Origin: Archangium sp.
Lineage (GTDB): Bacteria > Myxococcota > Myxococcia > Myxococcales > Myxococcaceae
Reading direction: 5' to 3'
Assembly (NCBI GenBank): GCA_022843845.1
Contig: JALHMW010000002.1
Location: 27,559-91,558 of the forward strand
Length of the DNA: 64,000 bases
The translations under genes and the position numbers were made by a program. Position 1 is the stretch's first letter; every line of letters starts with the position of its first letter. Under the pieces are notes generated by a model. It searched no databases. It was not told the DNA's origin and was given only the letters and a program-made list of their open reading frames with translations. Shown piece by piece: positions 26,255-34,131 of the stretch.

Positions 26255-27589
26255 ATGCCAGCGACCCCCGCGCCGGTGCTCCCCGGAGAGCCGATTCTCG
26301 GCAGCCTGCGCGCTCTGCAGCGCGACCCGTTCGCAGTGCTCAGCCGCGCGACGCTCGAGTACTCGCCCTGGGTTCGACTCAAGGTGCTGGGGACCGAGAT
26401 CTTCGTGCCTGGCGACGCGGCGGTGTTCGAGCACGTGCTCGTCACCAACGTCCGCAACTTCGACAAGCAGCTACGCAGCTACCAGCTGCTCAGGAACATC
26501 GTCGGCTACGGCCTCGTCACCAGTGACGGCGACTTCTGGAAGCGACAGCGCCGCACCGCGCAGCCAGCGTTTCATCGTGAGCGCATCGCGGCGTTCGGCG
26601 AAATAATGAGCCGCGCCTCGACCGAGATGGTCGACGGCTTCGTCATGGGGACGCCGTTCGACGTCGCGGCCTCGTTCAACCACGTCGCGCTCAAGCTGGT
26701 GGGGCAGACGATCCTCTCGAACGACGTGACGTCATCGGCGAGCCGGGTGGAGCCCGCGATGCGGGTCGCCCTCGAGCACCTGGTGCGTCGCTCGCTCGAC
26801 CCGTTGTCAGCGCCCGAGTGGGTTCCCACGTCGAAGAACCGCGCGTTCCGGCAGGCCATCGAGGAGCTCGATCGCGTCGTCAACGGCGTCATCAGCGCGC
26901 GCCGCGCCGGCACCGAGACGCGGAAGGATCTGCTCGCGATGTTGATGGAAGCGCGCGACCCCGAGACGGGCGAGGGGATGACTGACGTTCAGCTCCGCGA
27001 CGAGGTGATGACGATCTTCCTCGCCGGGCACGAGACGACGGCGACCGCGCTCGCGTGGACGGCGATGTTGATCGCGCAGCACCCCGAAGTGGAAGCCGCG
27101 CTCGTCGAGGAGCTCGACCGGGTGCTCGGAGGCCGCAGCCCCGGCATGCAGGACGTCGCGAATCTCACCTACACCGGCATGGTGCTGAAGGAGTCGATGC
27201 GCCTGTACCCGCCGGTCTGGTCGCTGGGTCGACGCGTCGTCGAAGACGAGGTGGTCGCAGGCGTGTTGCTCCCGAAGAACACGCAGATCTTCCTCTGCCC
27301 GTACGCGATGCACCGGCACCCGAAGTACTGGAAGGACCCTGAGCGCTTCGATCCGCTCCGGTGGGCTCCGGGCGCGCCGCCGCCGACGAAGGGTACGTAC
27401 CTTCCGTTCAACATCGGTCAGCGCAAATGCATCGGTGATGTGTTCGCCACCATCGAGGCGCAGATCATTCTCGCGACCCTGTACCAGCGCGTGCACCTGA
27501 CGCTGGTGGCTGACCGACCGGTGCAGACCGAGGCGCTGCTGACGTTGCGGCCGGCGAACGGGGTGTGGGTAACCCCAAGCCCCCGTTGA
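26255..27589 (+). CDS. Cytochrome P450 monooxygenase
   Basis: 444 aa, soluble bacterial P450. I-helix oxygen-binding motif AGHETT (257-262), K-helix E313-S-M-R316, PERF at 362-365 (DPERFDP) and haem-ligand loop FNIGQRKCIG with C392. The class looks like the CYP102/CYP4-like group used for fatty acids or hydrophobic secondary metabolites, but substrate cannot be read. No ferredoxin or reductase gene adjoins. The last 125 bases overlap a convergent gene. Confidence 0.95.
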   Translation: MPATPAPVLPGEPILGSLRALQRDPFAVLSRATLEYSPWVRLKVLGTEIFVPGDAAVFEHVLVTNVRNFDKQLRSYQLLRNIVGYGLVTSDGDFWKRQRRTAQPAFHRERIAAFGEIMSRASTEMVDGFVMGTPFDVAASFNHVALKLVGQTILSNDVTSSASRVEPAMRVALEHLVRRSLDPLSAPEWVPTSKNRAFRQAIEELDRVVNGVISARRAGTETRKDLLAMLMEARDPETGEGMTDVQLRDEVMTIFLAGHETTATALAWTAMLIAQHPEVEAALVEELDRVLGGRSPGMQDVANLTYTGMVLKESMRLYPPVWSLGRRVVEDEVVAGVLLPKNTQIFLCPYAMHRHPKYWKDPERFDPLRWAPGAPPPTKGTYLPFNIGQRKCIGDVFATIEAQIILATLYQRVHLTLVADRPVQTEALLTLRPANGVWVTPSPR

Positions 27590-28079
27590 CGCGCCGAAAG
27601 TAGTCGGCGGTGGTCAATGCCGGCGGCTCACGCCACGGGGGTGACGGAATCCAGTACTTCCGGTTGTCCGGCGTCCAGTCGCTCGGGAGGAGCCAGCTCT
27701 TCCTCGATGGCGAGACACAGGCACTGACGGTCGATTGCGCGAAGCGATGACAGATCTGCTCGCCGCGACAGTCTGTCGGCGCGAAACAGACCTTGATGCA
27801 GAACCTCATCGCGCTCTCGGCCACGCAGGTCGTTCCGAACGGGCACCTGCAGTGGTCGTTGCACAGCTCTGGCGTGGACCTGTATCCGCTGCCCGGCAGC
27901 GTCTCGACGCAAATCTGGCCGACGAAGGCTTTAGGCCCGTACCCGCAAAAACCCGGAGCCGGCAGGCTGCCGCCATCGGGAGAGCACGGGGCTCCGAAGT
28001 CCAACGGAGCGCTCCATGGAAGCGGGACGACGTCGCGGTGCTGCGTGAGGACCAACGCGACGAGAACGACTCGACCCAC
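27465..28079 (-). CDS. Small Cys-rich exported protein with extended C-terminus
   Basis: 204 aa. A short hydrophobic start (MGRVVLVALVLT) could be a signal sequence. The core has ten or so Cys (APCSPDGG, PGFCGYG, CNDHCRCPFGTTC, CIKVCFAPTDCRGEQIC). After about residue 150 it becomes Pro/Ala-rich and runs 125 bases into the 3' end of the P450 gene on the other strand; the natural stop may have been lost. G/C at third positions stays high up to about base 27600, supporting the frame. The GTG start directly follows the stop of the 62-aa gene upstream, so they are an operon. Confidence 0.58.
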   Translation of the reverse strand: MGRVVLVALVLTQHRDVVPLPWSAPLDFGAPCSPDGGSLPAPGFCGYGPKAFVGQICVETLPGSGYRSTPELCNDHCRCPFGTTCVAESAMRFCIKVCFAPTDCRGEQICHRFAQSTVSACVSPSRKSWLLPSDWTPDNRKYWIPSPPWREPPALTTADYFRRVNGGLGLPTPRSPAATSAAPRSAPVGQPPASGARAGTGSRE

Positions 28080-28268
28080 TCAGGCCGGCTTCGGCTTGTA
28101 GAAGATCAACATCGAGTAGCAGTGAAACTCGTTGTCGCTCGACTGCATCACGACGCGATCGACGATCTCGAGATCGCCGTTGCTCTTGATCCACCGGTTG
28201 ATGTTCTCGCTGAGCTCTTCGCGCTCTTTCGCCTTCGTCGCTGAAAACACCTTGACGCCAGTGAACAT
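28080..28268 (-). CDS. 62-residue conserved-looking hypothetical protein
   Basis: Starts at ATG 28268 and contains VKVFSATKAKEREELSENINRWI and a beta-strand end (EFHCYSMLIFYKPKP). The alternation of polar helix and strands looks like a small alpha/beta cytosolic protein; I recall similar short proteins in myxobacteria but cannot assign a function. A much longer in-frame version exists upstream but runs antisense through the PHP gene and is rejected. It diverges from the PHP gene with 51 bases between starts. Confidence 0.6.
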   Translation of the reverse strand: MFTGVKVFSATKAKEREELSENINRWIKSNGDLEIVDRVVMQSSDNEFHCYSMLIFYKPKPA

Positions 28269-28319
28269 GCGCTGCTTATCCCATGCGGCTCGCGAGCCAG
28301 ACAAGGGCCCAGAAATCAC

Positions 28320-29039
28320 ATGCTGATCGACCTCCACGTTCACTCGTACCTCTCGCGCGACTGCCCGCTCGATCCCAAAGCAGTGCTCGCGCGCGCGGAG
28401 TCGTTCGGCCTCGACGGCGTCGCCTTCACCGAGAGCAACACGCAGGACGGCTGCGACGAGCTCTTCGATCTGCAGCGCACGACGAAGCTGAAGGTCTTCG
28501 TCGGCCTCGAGCTCGCGACGGACAAGGGCCAATACCTCTGTTTCTTCGAGAAGCCCGATCGCGCGCCCGAGCCGGTGCAGCTGTGGGGCAGCAACCGTGA
28601 GAAGGCGTGGAGCGCAGACGAGTGTCTTCCGCGCCTCAAAGCCCTCGGCGCCGCCATCGTGGCCGCGCGTCCCTACGACAAGGATCTCGGCTTCCCCGCG
28701 AACGACTACGTCAAGACGCTCAAGCTGCTCTCGGCGGTCGAGGTCTACAACCCGAAGGTGCGCATGGGCGCCAACGAGCTCGCGCTCGAGGCGTCGGAGT
28801 CGATGAAGCTCCCTGGCGTCGCCGGCAGTGACGCGCGCGCCTCGCTCGACGAGATCGGTTACGCGGCGACGCTCTTCAAGAAGCCGGTGAACACGCAGGT
28901 CGAGCTGGTGAAGGCGCTGCTCGGCACCGACTACGTCCCCGTGCAGATGGGCGCGCTCCCGCACCTGCGCCGTCCCGGTGAGGCGAAGCAGGAAGAGCAG
29001 CAGCGGAAGAAGAAGAAGAAGCGCCGCTGGCCGAGGTGA
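28320..29039 (+). CDS. PHP-domain phosphoesterase
   Basis: 239 aa, metal-dependent hydrolase of the polymerase-and-histidinol-phosphatase superfamily. Visible: DLHVHSYLSRDCPLDP (first metal motif), GVAFTESN, VGLELATDKGQYLCFF, and AGSDARASLDEIG near the end in place of the common G-S-D-A-H. The C-terminus is a strongly basic tail (RKKKKKRRW), which could bind nucleic acid. Substrate unknown; relatives act on nucleotides or phosphorylated sugars. Converges on the CULT-domain gene. Confidence 0.85.
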   Translation: MLIDLHVHSYLSRDCPLDPKAVLARAESFGLDGVAFTESNTQDGCDELFDLQRTTKLKVFVGLELATDKGQYLCFFEKPDRAPEPVQLWGSNREKAWSADECLPRLKALGAAIVAARPYDKDLGFPANDYVKTLKLLSAVEVYNPKVRMGANELALEASESMKLPGVAGSDARASLDEIGYAATLFKKPVNTQVELVKALLGTDYVPVQMGALPHLRRPGEAKQEEQQRKKKKKRRWPR

Positions 29040-29040
29040 A

Positions 29041-29403
29041 TCACGCGTCAGGTGGAGCCAATCGCTCCAGCACGAGCGCAACGAAGCCCGACGCGCCGCT
29101 GAACACCCAGCCCAGGTGCGTGCCGCAGTTGGTGCACCTCGCGTGCTGCCACTGATGGCCGGCGAACCAGGTCGCGTCGCTCGTCGGAGTCCCTTCTGGC
29201 GTGACGCCCGGCGCTCCCTTGAAACAGCCGAAGAGGAAGGCGAAGGCGTTCGGGTTGAGGCGCAGGTGAACGTGTCTGCCGTCGACCTCGATGCGCTGGT
29301 CGCCGGTGGTGATCGCCGCGAGGCACTTGCGACATCGCCAGGGCTTCTCGGGCGCGGCCTGCGACTCGGCCGACTCCGCCTCGAGCGACAGCGCCTCGCT
29401 CAC
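29041..29403 (-). CDS. CULT-domain (cereblon thalidomide-binding-like) zinc protein
   Basis: 120 aa. GTG start at 29403 with AAGGA six bases upstream, overlapping the upstream stop (GTGA). After ~20 flexible residues comes a single domain with two zinc knuckles, C24xxC27 and C90xxC93. It also has HVHLRLNP, a GCF segment and three Trp (W79, W85, W99) placed like the tri-tryptophan cage of cereblon CULT domains (ATWF, HQW, HLGWVF). Bacterial single-domain CULT proteins are known, for example in Magnetospirillum; their natural ligand is unclear. Last gene of a five-gene operon. Confidence 0.78.
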   Translation of the reverse strand: MSEALSLEAESAESQAAPEKPWRCRKCLAAITTGDQRIEVDGRHVHLRLNPNAFAFLFGCFKGAPGVTPEGTPTSDATWFAGHQWQHARCTNCGTHLGWVFSGASGFVALVLERLAPPDA

Positions 29404-29825
29404 CGTGAGTCCTTGTCTCCCTGCCGAACGTTGTCGGGAAAGCCCAACGAGACGGTGCTCTGGCCAAGACCCTGAAGTCCGTTGTGCCAGCGCTTCGCGC
29501 CGTCTCCAGAGAAGCAGTCGATGGCGCCGGCTCTGGCGACGAAGAGGAAGTCTCCGTCGAGCACCATGGTGGCGCGCCCGCCGCTGGCGGTGGTTGGGGC
29601 TCGGCGCAGTTCGCGACCGGTTGCGTAGTCGAGCCAGTACACGTCCCGGGAGCCTGTCGCGTAGATCACGCCGCCGCTCACCAGAAGCTCGACCGGGCTG
29701 CCACCCCACGAGTCCTCCAGCGTGGCGCGCCAGCGCTCGACTCCCGTCGTGCGGTCGACCGCGACGACATGGCCCTTGATGCCGATGATGAGCAGCGAGC
29801 GATCGTCGGTCGATGGAGTGGTCAC
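29400..29825 (-). CDS. Short PQQ-repeat (beta-propeller blade) protein
   Basis: 141 aa. GTG 29825 is chosen because GGAG lies seven bases before it. The sequence shows three propeller-blade motifs: IIGIKGHVVAVDRTTGVERWR, VIYATGSRDVYWLDYATGRELR and FLFVARAGAIDCFSGDGAKRW. Three blades are too few for a closed propeller, so it may oligomerise or be a remnant of a longer protein. No signal peptide. It is coupled by GTGA to the CULT gene and lies 35 bases after the lipoprotein gene. Confidence 0.65.
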   Translation of the reverse strand: MTTPSTDDRSLLIIGIKGHVVAVDRTTGVERWRATLEDSWGGSPVELLVSGGVIYATGSRDVYWLDYATGRELRRAPTTASGGRATMVLDGDFLFVARAGAIDCFSGDGAKRWHNGLQGLGQSTVSLGFPDNVRQGDKDSR

Positions 29826-29860
29826 GCCGTCACTCCATCGCAGCCTCGACTTCCGCGCGA

Positions 29861-30556
29861 CTACTTCAGCTCGGCGACCTTGCCGTCCCGCAGCACGGCC
29901 TCTTTGCGGCCGTCGGCGTAGAACCACGTCTCTTTCTTCACCGCGCCTTCGAGCTCGAACGTCTTTCGATCGGGGTAGCCCCAGGCCATCTCGAGCGCGT
30001 CGGCCGGCATCTCGACGATCGCCTTCTTCTCGAGCACCGCGAGGCGCACCGACTCGGAGAAGCCCTCGAGCATCGGCTTGATGGTCTCCTTCGAGAGGTA
30101 GCGATCGAACTCGCTCTTCACCTCGTTCTCGTCCTTCAGGCCGGGGCGCAGCACCAGCACGTACGGAGGGCTCTGCTTCGGCGTGCCCGAGACATCGAGG
30201 AAGACCCAGGCCAGCGTCCGCGGCGTGTACAGCACGCGCTCGCTCATCGCGTAGGCGGTGGGGAACTCGACCTTGAGCACGCGCACGGGCGTTCCGGGCG
30301 CGAAGATCCGCTCCACGGGACCTGGGCTCACCGGCGAGCCGTCGGGGTTGGTCAGCATGCGCACCTGATCGGGGCTCACCGGTGACAGGAGCTTCTTCGT
30401 CGCGTCACCGAAGAACGGGGTGCCGTAGAACGCGATGCGCAGAAAGCGCTCCTCGCCCGCGAGTGAACGCTGAAGCGACGCAGCCTGCTCCGGGGGGACG
30501 AACACCTGCGAGGTGGCACAGCCGCTCAGCGCGATCGTGAGGAGAGCGCTCTTCAC
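29861..30556 (-). CDS. Lipoprotein of unknown function
   Basis: 231 aa. GTG 30556 overlaps the stop of the FmdB-like gene (GTGA) and gives a signal peptide with lipobox ALSGCA. The mature part is mixed alpha/beta (ERFLRIAFYGTPFFGD; VERIFAPGTPVRVLKVEFPT; LAWVFLDVSG; YVLVLRPGLKDENEVKSEFDRYL) and ends in a charged segment. No family recognised. Its operon position between a zinc ribbon protein and a PQQ-repeat protein gives no clear role. Confidence 0.72.
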   Translation of the reverse strand: MKSALLTIALSGCATSQVFVPPEQAASLQRSLAGEERFLRIAFYGTPFFGDATKKLLSPVSPDQVRMLTNPDGSPVSPGPVERIFAPGTPVRVLKVEFPTAYAMSERVLYTPRTLAWVFLDVSGTPKQSPPYVLVLRPGLKDENEVKSEFDRYLSKETIKPMLEGFSESVRLAVLEKKAIVEMPADALEMAWGYPDRKTFELEGAVKKETWFYADGRKEAVLRDGKVAELK

Positions 30557-30990
30557 GCGCCGCTCGCTGACGAGCCGCCCGTTCCCGAGCCGCCTGATGA
30601 ACCACCGCTGCTGGATCCGCCACCACTGGTGCCGCCGGTCGAGCCGCTGCTGGAGCCGCCCGTTCCGCCAGAGGAGCCACCGGTGCTGCCTCCCGATGTT
30701 CCACCCGGAGTCGCCGCTGGGGCCGCTGCAGCCGTCGACGTCGACGACGCCGAACCCGCCGCCGGAGTGCCAGTCGCTGACGTCCCGCCGGTGCCGTCCT
30801 TCTTCGCCGACGCGTAGAGATCGGAGTACCAGCCGCCGCCCTTGAGCTGGAAGTTGGTGCGACTGACCAGCCGCTCGAAGGTGTTCTCGGCGGCGCACGC
30901 CGGGCACTTCGCCGGCGCGGGATCCGAGATCTTCTGCATCACCTCGAGATCGTGGCCACACTGCTGACAGCGGTATTCGTAGATGGGCAT
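30553..30990 (-). CDS. FmdB-type zinc ribbon protein with Gly/Ser/Thr-rich tail
   Basis: 145 aa. MPIYEYRCQQCGHDLEVMQ is the typical FmdB start, and CPAC gives the second knuckle (CxxC...CxxC within 45 residues). From about residue 68 it becomes a low-complexity Gly/Ser/Thr/Ala tail, unlike the usual ~70-110 aa family members. I use the ATG at 30990; a GTG at 30999 that overlaps the upstream stop is equally possible and would fit the coupling seen elsewhere. Probably nucleic-acid or protein binding; role unknown. Confidence 0.78.
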   Translation of the reverse strand: MPIYEYRCQQCGHDLEVMQKISDPAPAKCPACAAENTFERLVSRTNFQLKGGGWYSDLYASAKKDGTGGTSATGTPAAGSASSTSTAAAAPAATPGGTSGGSTGGSSGGTGGSSSGSTGGTSGGGSSSGGSSGGSGTGGSSASGA

Positions 30991-30995
30991 TGAAC

Positions 30996-32162
30996 TCACC
31001 TCATGTAGCGGCGCGTGAGACCCAGGCGGTCCACGGCGCGGTTCAACAGGTCAGGAACGATCGCGTGCTTCTTCGCGACGAGCTCGACCAGCTCGCCCAC
31101 GGTGTTGGCCGCGTCGGCCGAGTCATCGAGCAGCTTGGTGACGTCGCGGGTCAACGCGTCGGTGAAGCGCTTCTCGATCTTCAAATCGGCGAGGTAGCGC
31201 TGCCGGCCAAGCAGCGAGAGGCGCAGCGTCAGGTTCGCAGGGTCGAGGGCCTCACGAACGAAGGTCTCCTTGATCTCCTGGAGTTCCTTCTTCAGCCGCA
31301 GCTCTCCGACGAGGCGATCGATGTCGGTCGGGCGGACGCCAAGCTCGCGCGCCGCGGCAGGCACCGAGCCTCGCGCCGTCGCGACCGCCGTGAGCACCTT
31401 CTCGCGTTCCCGTTTGGCCAGCCCATCCATCAGGGCGTGGCGGCTGAGCGCGCCTTCGACCTCTGCGATCGAGAGGGGAGATCCCGAACGGCCCGTGTAC
31501 GCAGCCTCGAGCGTCTGGAACACGTGGAAGCGCGTCGGAGACTGATCGACGACGACGATCAAATTCTCTTTGGCCTCGGGCTTGAGCAGCGTCTCGTAGG
31601 TGCTGCGCGACGAGTCGAGGCGGGTGAAGCGGCCGCGCGGCGGTGGCAGGTTGCGCTTGGGCAGGAACGCAGTGCCGGGGAGCGGCTGCTTCGGCTTCGG
31701 CCGTGCGGCCACGGGAGCCCCGGCGACACGCTTCGTCGGCGCGATCTTGTCGCTCACCGACAGCCGCGGCTTGCGCGTCTTCTTGTCCTTCGCCGGAGCG
31801 GCCGGGCTCGAGGGCCTGGCGCGTGGAGCAGGCTTCGACGGCGCGATCTCGGGCGGTGGCTCGGCCTCGGCCGCCAGACGCACCATCTCGTAGTACCCGG
31901 AGCCCTGCCGTTCGGCCGCGAGGGACGGCTTGGTGCCCTTGATGATGTCGACGACGGCGAAGGGCCCCAGCGGCGTGGCCTCGGGCGCCTCGTCGGTCAG
32001 CGAACGAACGTGCCCGTCATCGGCGTCGGTCAGCAGCGAGAGCGCGTCACGCACGAGGGCAGGGGAGGAGGGCGTCTTCGCGCGCCGGCAAAAGTCGGCC
32101 ACCGCCACCGCGACGGGTGTCGGGACATCATCCGGGTGCCGCTTGCGATTCCATCCACTCAT
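30996..32162 (-). CDS. Protein with Fis-type helix-turn-helix, unknown family
   Basis: 388 aa. The N-terminal ~95 residues are a compact helical region. A long Pro/Ala/Lys-rich linker covers ~95-185, and the C-terminal half is helical. Within it GSVPAAARELGVRPTDIDRLV has the spacing of the Fis/NtrC C-terminal HTH, preceded by a helix that could dimerise. The segment RSTYETLLKPEAKENLIVVVDQ is unassigned. Probably a DNA-binding regulator or nucleoid-associated protein. First gene of the five-gene operon running down to 29041; 50 bases separate its start from the divergent operon. Confidence 0.6.
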   Translation of the reverse strand: MSGWNRKRHPDDVPTPVAVAVADFCRRAKTPSSPALVRDALSLLTDADDGHVRSLTDEAPEATPLGPFAVVDIIKGTKPSLAAERQGSGYYEMVRLAAEAEPPPEIAPSKPAPRARPSSPAAPAKDKKTRKPRLSVSDKIAPTKRVAGAPVAARPKPKQPLPGTAFLPKRNLPPPRGRFTRLDSSRSTYETLLKPEAKENLIVVVDQSPTRFHVFQTLEAAYTGRSGSPLSIAEVEGALSRHALMDGLAKREREKVLTAVATARGSVPAAARELGVRPTDIDRLVGELRLKKELQEIKETFVREALDPANLTLRLSLLGRQRYLADLKIEKRFTDALTRDVTKLLDDSADAANTVGELVELVAKKHAIVPDLLNRAVDRLGLTRRYMR

Positions 32163-32212
32163 GCCTGCGCTTTGCGTCGCGGCTGGCTATAAGCCTCTGT
32201 GTAGAGGTGTCA

Positions 32213-32779
32213 ATGAACGCTCAACCGCTCACGCCGCCAACCGAAGAGCCGAGCGTCGCCGGAGTCCGGGTCCGACCGGTCTTGCCGATGCTCCTGTTCG
32301 TGCTGCTCGTCGGCTCTGCGCTGCTGGCGTTGTGGGCCCAGCAGAGCCCCGTCGCGCCTGAGCCCATCTCGCGGTTCGCGCCGTGGGCGTTCCTGGCGTT
32401 CGCCATCGGCTTCGCGGCCTACCGCCTCGCGCTCGTCGCGGCCAAGCGCTACTCGGCCTTCAAGGCGTTCGCGCAGATCATCGTCGCTGCGCTGTTCTTC
32501 ATGTTGTTGCTCCTGCCTCAGGTGGCGCCGCCGCTCGAGCCCGCCATCGCGCCTGCAGACCTCTTGCTCGATCGTGATCCCCGTGTTCGCGCGCTGGCGG
32601 CCGAGGTGATCGGTTATCGCGAGGCGCAGAGCGTCGACCCCGCCCACGCGAAGGCCCTCGTGGCGTTGCTGGAGGATCAGAACGCAGCGGTTCGCGAGGC
32701 CGCCCGGAAGGCGCTCATTCAGCTCAACGGTGGCCGCGAGCTCGACACGCCGGCCGCGTGGAAGGAACGTTTTCCGTGA
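32213..32779 (+). CDS. Membrane protein with cytosolic HEAT-like repeat
   Basis: 188 aa from ATG 32213, with GAGGTG just upstream. Three hydrophobic segments (VLPMLLFVLLVGSALLALWA; APWAFLAFAIGFAAYRLALVA; IIVAALFFMLLLLPQVA) are followed by a soluble end (DPRVRALAAEVIGYREAQ; DQNAAVREAARKALIQL) that looks like two HEAT repeats. Function unknown. Its stop overlaps the GTG of the Fur-family gene, so it is the first gene of a four-gene coupled operon. Confidence 0.7.
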   Translation: MNAQPLTPPTEEPSVAGVRVRPVLPMLLFVLLVGSALLALWAQQSPVAPEPISRFAPWAFLAFAIGFAAYRLALVAAKRYSAFKAFAQIIVAALFFMLLLLPQVAPPLEPAIAPADLLLDRDPRVRALAAEVIGYREAQSVDPAHAKALVALLEDQNAAVREAARKALIQLNGGRELDTPAAWKERFP

Positions 32780-33240
32780 CGATGCCGGACCGGGCTGCGC
32801 GTGAGGCGATCATCGAGCGCTTCATCGCCGAACGGCGCCTCAAGGCGACGCGCCAGCGCCATTTGATCCTCGAGACGTTCTTTCAGCTCGACGGCCATTT
32901 CTCGGTCGAGCAGCTGTGGGCGAAGGTCCGCGAGCTCGATGCGCGGGTCTCGGTGGCGACCGTCTACCGGACGATGAAGCTGCTCGCCGAGAGTAACCTC
33001 GCCCACGCGCAGAACTTCGGCGACGGGCAGACGCGGTACGAGCCGGCGGTGGGTCGCGAGCACCACGATCACCTCATTTGCACGCGCTGCGGCACGATCA
33101 TCGAATTCGAGAACGATCGCATCGAGCAGATGCAAGACGCCGTGGCTCGCAAGCACGGCTTCCGCGTCACCTCGCACAAGATGGAGCTCTACGGCTTGTG
33201 CCGCACCTGCCAGAAAGTAGTCGACGCGGGGCGGGTGTGA
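32776..33240 (+). CDS. Fur-family metal-responsive regulator
   Basis: 154 aa. Winged helix at residues ~10-85 (TRQRHLILETFFQLDGHFSVEQLWAKV; VSVATVYRTMKLLAESNLA), then the dimerisation domain with the HHDH metal site and structural zinc pairs CTRC and CRTC. GTG start overlaps the preceding gene (GTGA); AAGGA lies nine bases upstream. Whether it senses iron, zinc or peroxide is not decidable by eye. It is coupled to a thioredoxin-like lipoprotein, which hints at redox or metal stress, an inference only. Confidence 0.92.
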   Translation: MTMPDRAAREAIIERFIAERRLKATRQRHLILETFFQLDGHFSVEQLWAKVRELDARVSVATVYRTMKLLAESNLAHAQNFGDGQTRYEPAVGREHHDHLICTRCGTIIEFENDRIEQMQDAVARKHGFRVTSHKMELYGLCRTCQKVVDAGRV

Positions 33241-33740
33241 CGCGAGGCGTCCTGGCGGTGCTGCTGTTGCTGAGCTGCGCGCACGCCAGCACGGGCCTGC
33301 CTCACCGCGACGTGTTTGTTGGCACGCTCCCGCAAGACGTCGTGGGGCCGTTGCCCTTCGATCGGGCCGCGCTCACCGGGAAGGTCGTGCTCGTCACCTT
33401 CGTCGCGACCTGGTGCTTCCCGTGCCTCGCCGATCTGGTGAGCCTGGACAACCTCGAGCGGCAGTTCGGCGCGAAGGGCTTCAAGCAGGTGCTGGTGGGG
33501 CTCGATCTCGAGGGCCGCCGGGTGCTCGAGCCGTTCGCTGCGGAGTACTCACTGAAGTATCCGCTCCTGGTGGGCGACGATCGTCTTCGAAGCGGCACCA
33601 CGCCGTTCGGTCACATTCGGGAGCTGCCCGCGCGGGTGCTCTTCGATCGCTCGGGTCAGGTGATCGCGGCGTACAGCGGCGTGGTGGCTCCGGCCGAGCT
33701 CGAGCGCAAGGTGCGCGAGGCGGTCGAGGCACGTCAGTGA
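33237..33740 (+). CDS. TlpA/ResA-like thioredoxin-fold lipoprotein
   Basis: 167 aa. Short signal peptide with lipobox LLLLSC. The thioredoxin-fold domain has the active site ATWCFPC (CxxC), then FKQVLVGLDLEG, YPLLVGDD and a cis-Pro region in GHIRELPARVLFDRSG. Expected to be a membrane-tethered periplasmic thiol reductase or cytochrome-c/redox maturation factor. GTG start overlaps the Fur-family stop, and its own stop overlaps the next GTG. Confidence 0.85.
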   Translation: MTRGVLAVLLLLSCAHASTGLPHRDVFVGTLPQDVVGPLPFDRAALTGKVVLVTFVATWCFPCLADLVSLDNLERQFGAKGFKQVLVGLDLEGRRVLEPFAAEYSLKYPLLVGDDRLRSGTTPFGHIRELPARVLFDRSGQVIAAYSGVVAPAELERKVREAVEARQ

Positions 33741-34060
33741 TCGCCGTTCGTGAAGGCGAGGTGTTCTGGCTGGTGGCCCCGCAGGCGTCGGTCTCGCACC
33801 CGCACGTCGTCGTCGAGGCTCGTGCTGACGAGGTCGTCGCCTGCGCGCTCACGTCGAACCTGCACCGCGCGAAGGAGCTGGGGAACGTGCTGCTCGAACC
33901 GGGCGAGGGCGACCTCCCGAAGCAGAGCGTCGTGGTCGCGTCGCAGACCGTTTCTGTTTCTGCGTCGCGCCTCGGGGAACGTATCGGCTCCCTCTCGACC
34001 GAACGGCTCGCCGAGATCCGCGCGGGGCAGCGCTTCCAGCGGTCGCTCCTGAACCGCTGA
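33737..34060 (+). CDS. PemK/MazF-like protein (possible orphan toxin)
   Basis: 107 aa. Pattern of the PemK/MazF fold: GEVFWLVAP at the start, HPHVVVEARADEVVACALTSNLH, GNVLLEPGEGDLPKQSVVVASQTVSV and a C-terminal helix RLAEIRAG. MazF-type proteins are mRNA endonucleases; this one lacks a small antitoxin gene next to it and is coupled (GTGA) to a thioredoxin-like gene. It could be a domesticated member with another role. Followed by a bidirectional hairpin. Confidence 0.7.
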   Translation: MIAVREGEVFWLVAPQASVSHPHVVVEARADEVVACALTSNLHRAKELGNVLLEPGEGDLPKQSVVVASQTVSVSASRLGERIGSLSTERLAEIRAGQRFQRSLLNR

Positions 34061-34124
34061 AACACGACGACCCGGTCACCACGACAGGGCGACCGGGCCG
34101 GTGTTTCGACGCCGTCGGGCGTCG
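34061..34124. terminator. Bidirectional terminator between convergent operons
   Basis: AACAC...CCCGGTC (34071-34077) pairs with GACCGGG (34091-34097)...GTGTTT. A second perfect 7-bp hairpin CGACGCC/GGCGTCG lies at 34107-34124. Position between two convergent gene ends supports a terminator role. Confidence 0.55.
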
Positions 34125-34131
34125 AGGGTCG

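Noticed and set aside
28080..29081. A 333-residue extension of the small minus-strand gene
   Set aside because: The extra 270 residues run antisense through the PHP gene; only the final 62 residues from ATG 28268 look like protein.
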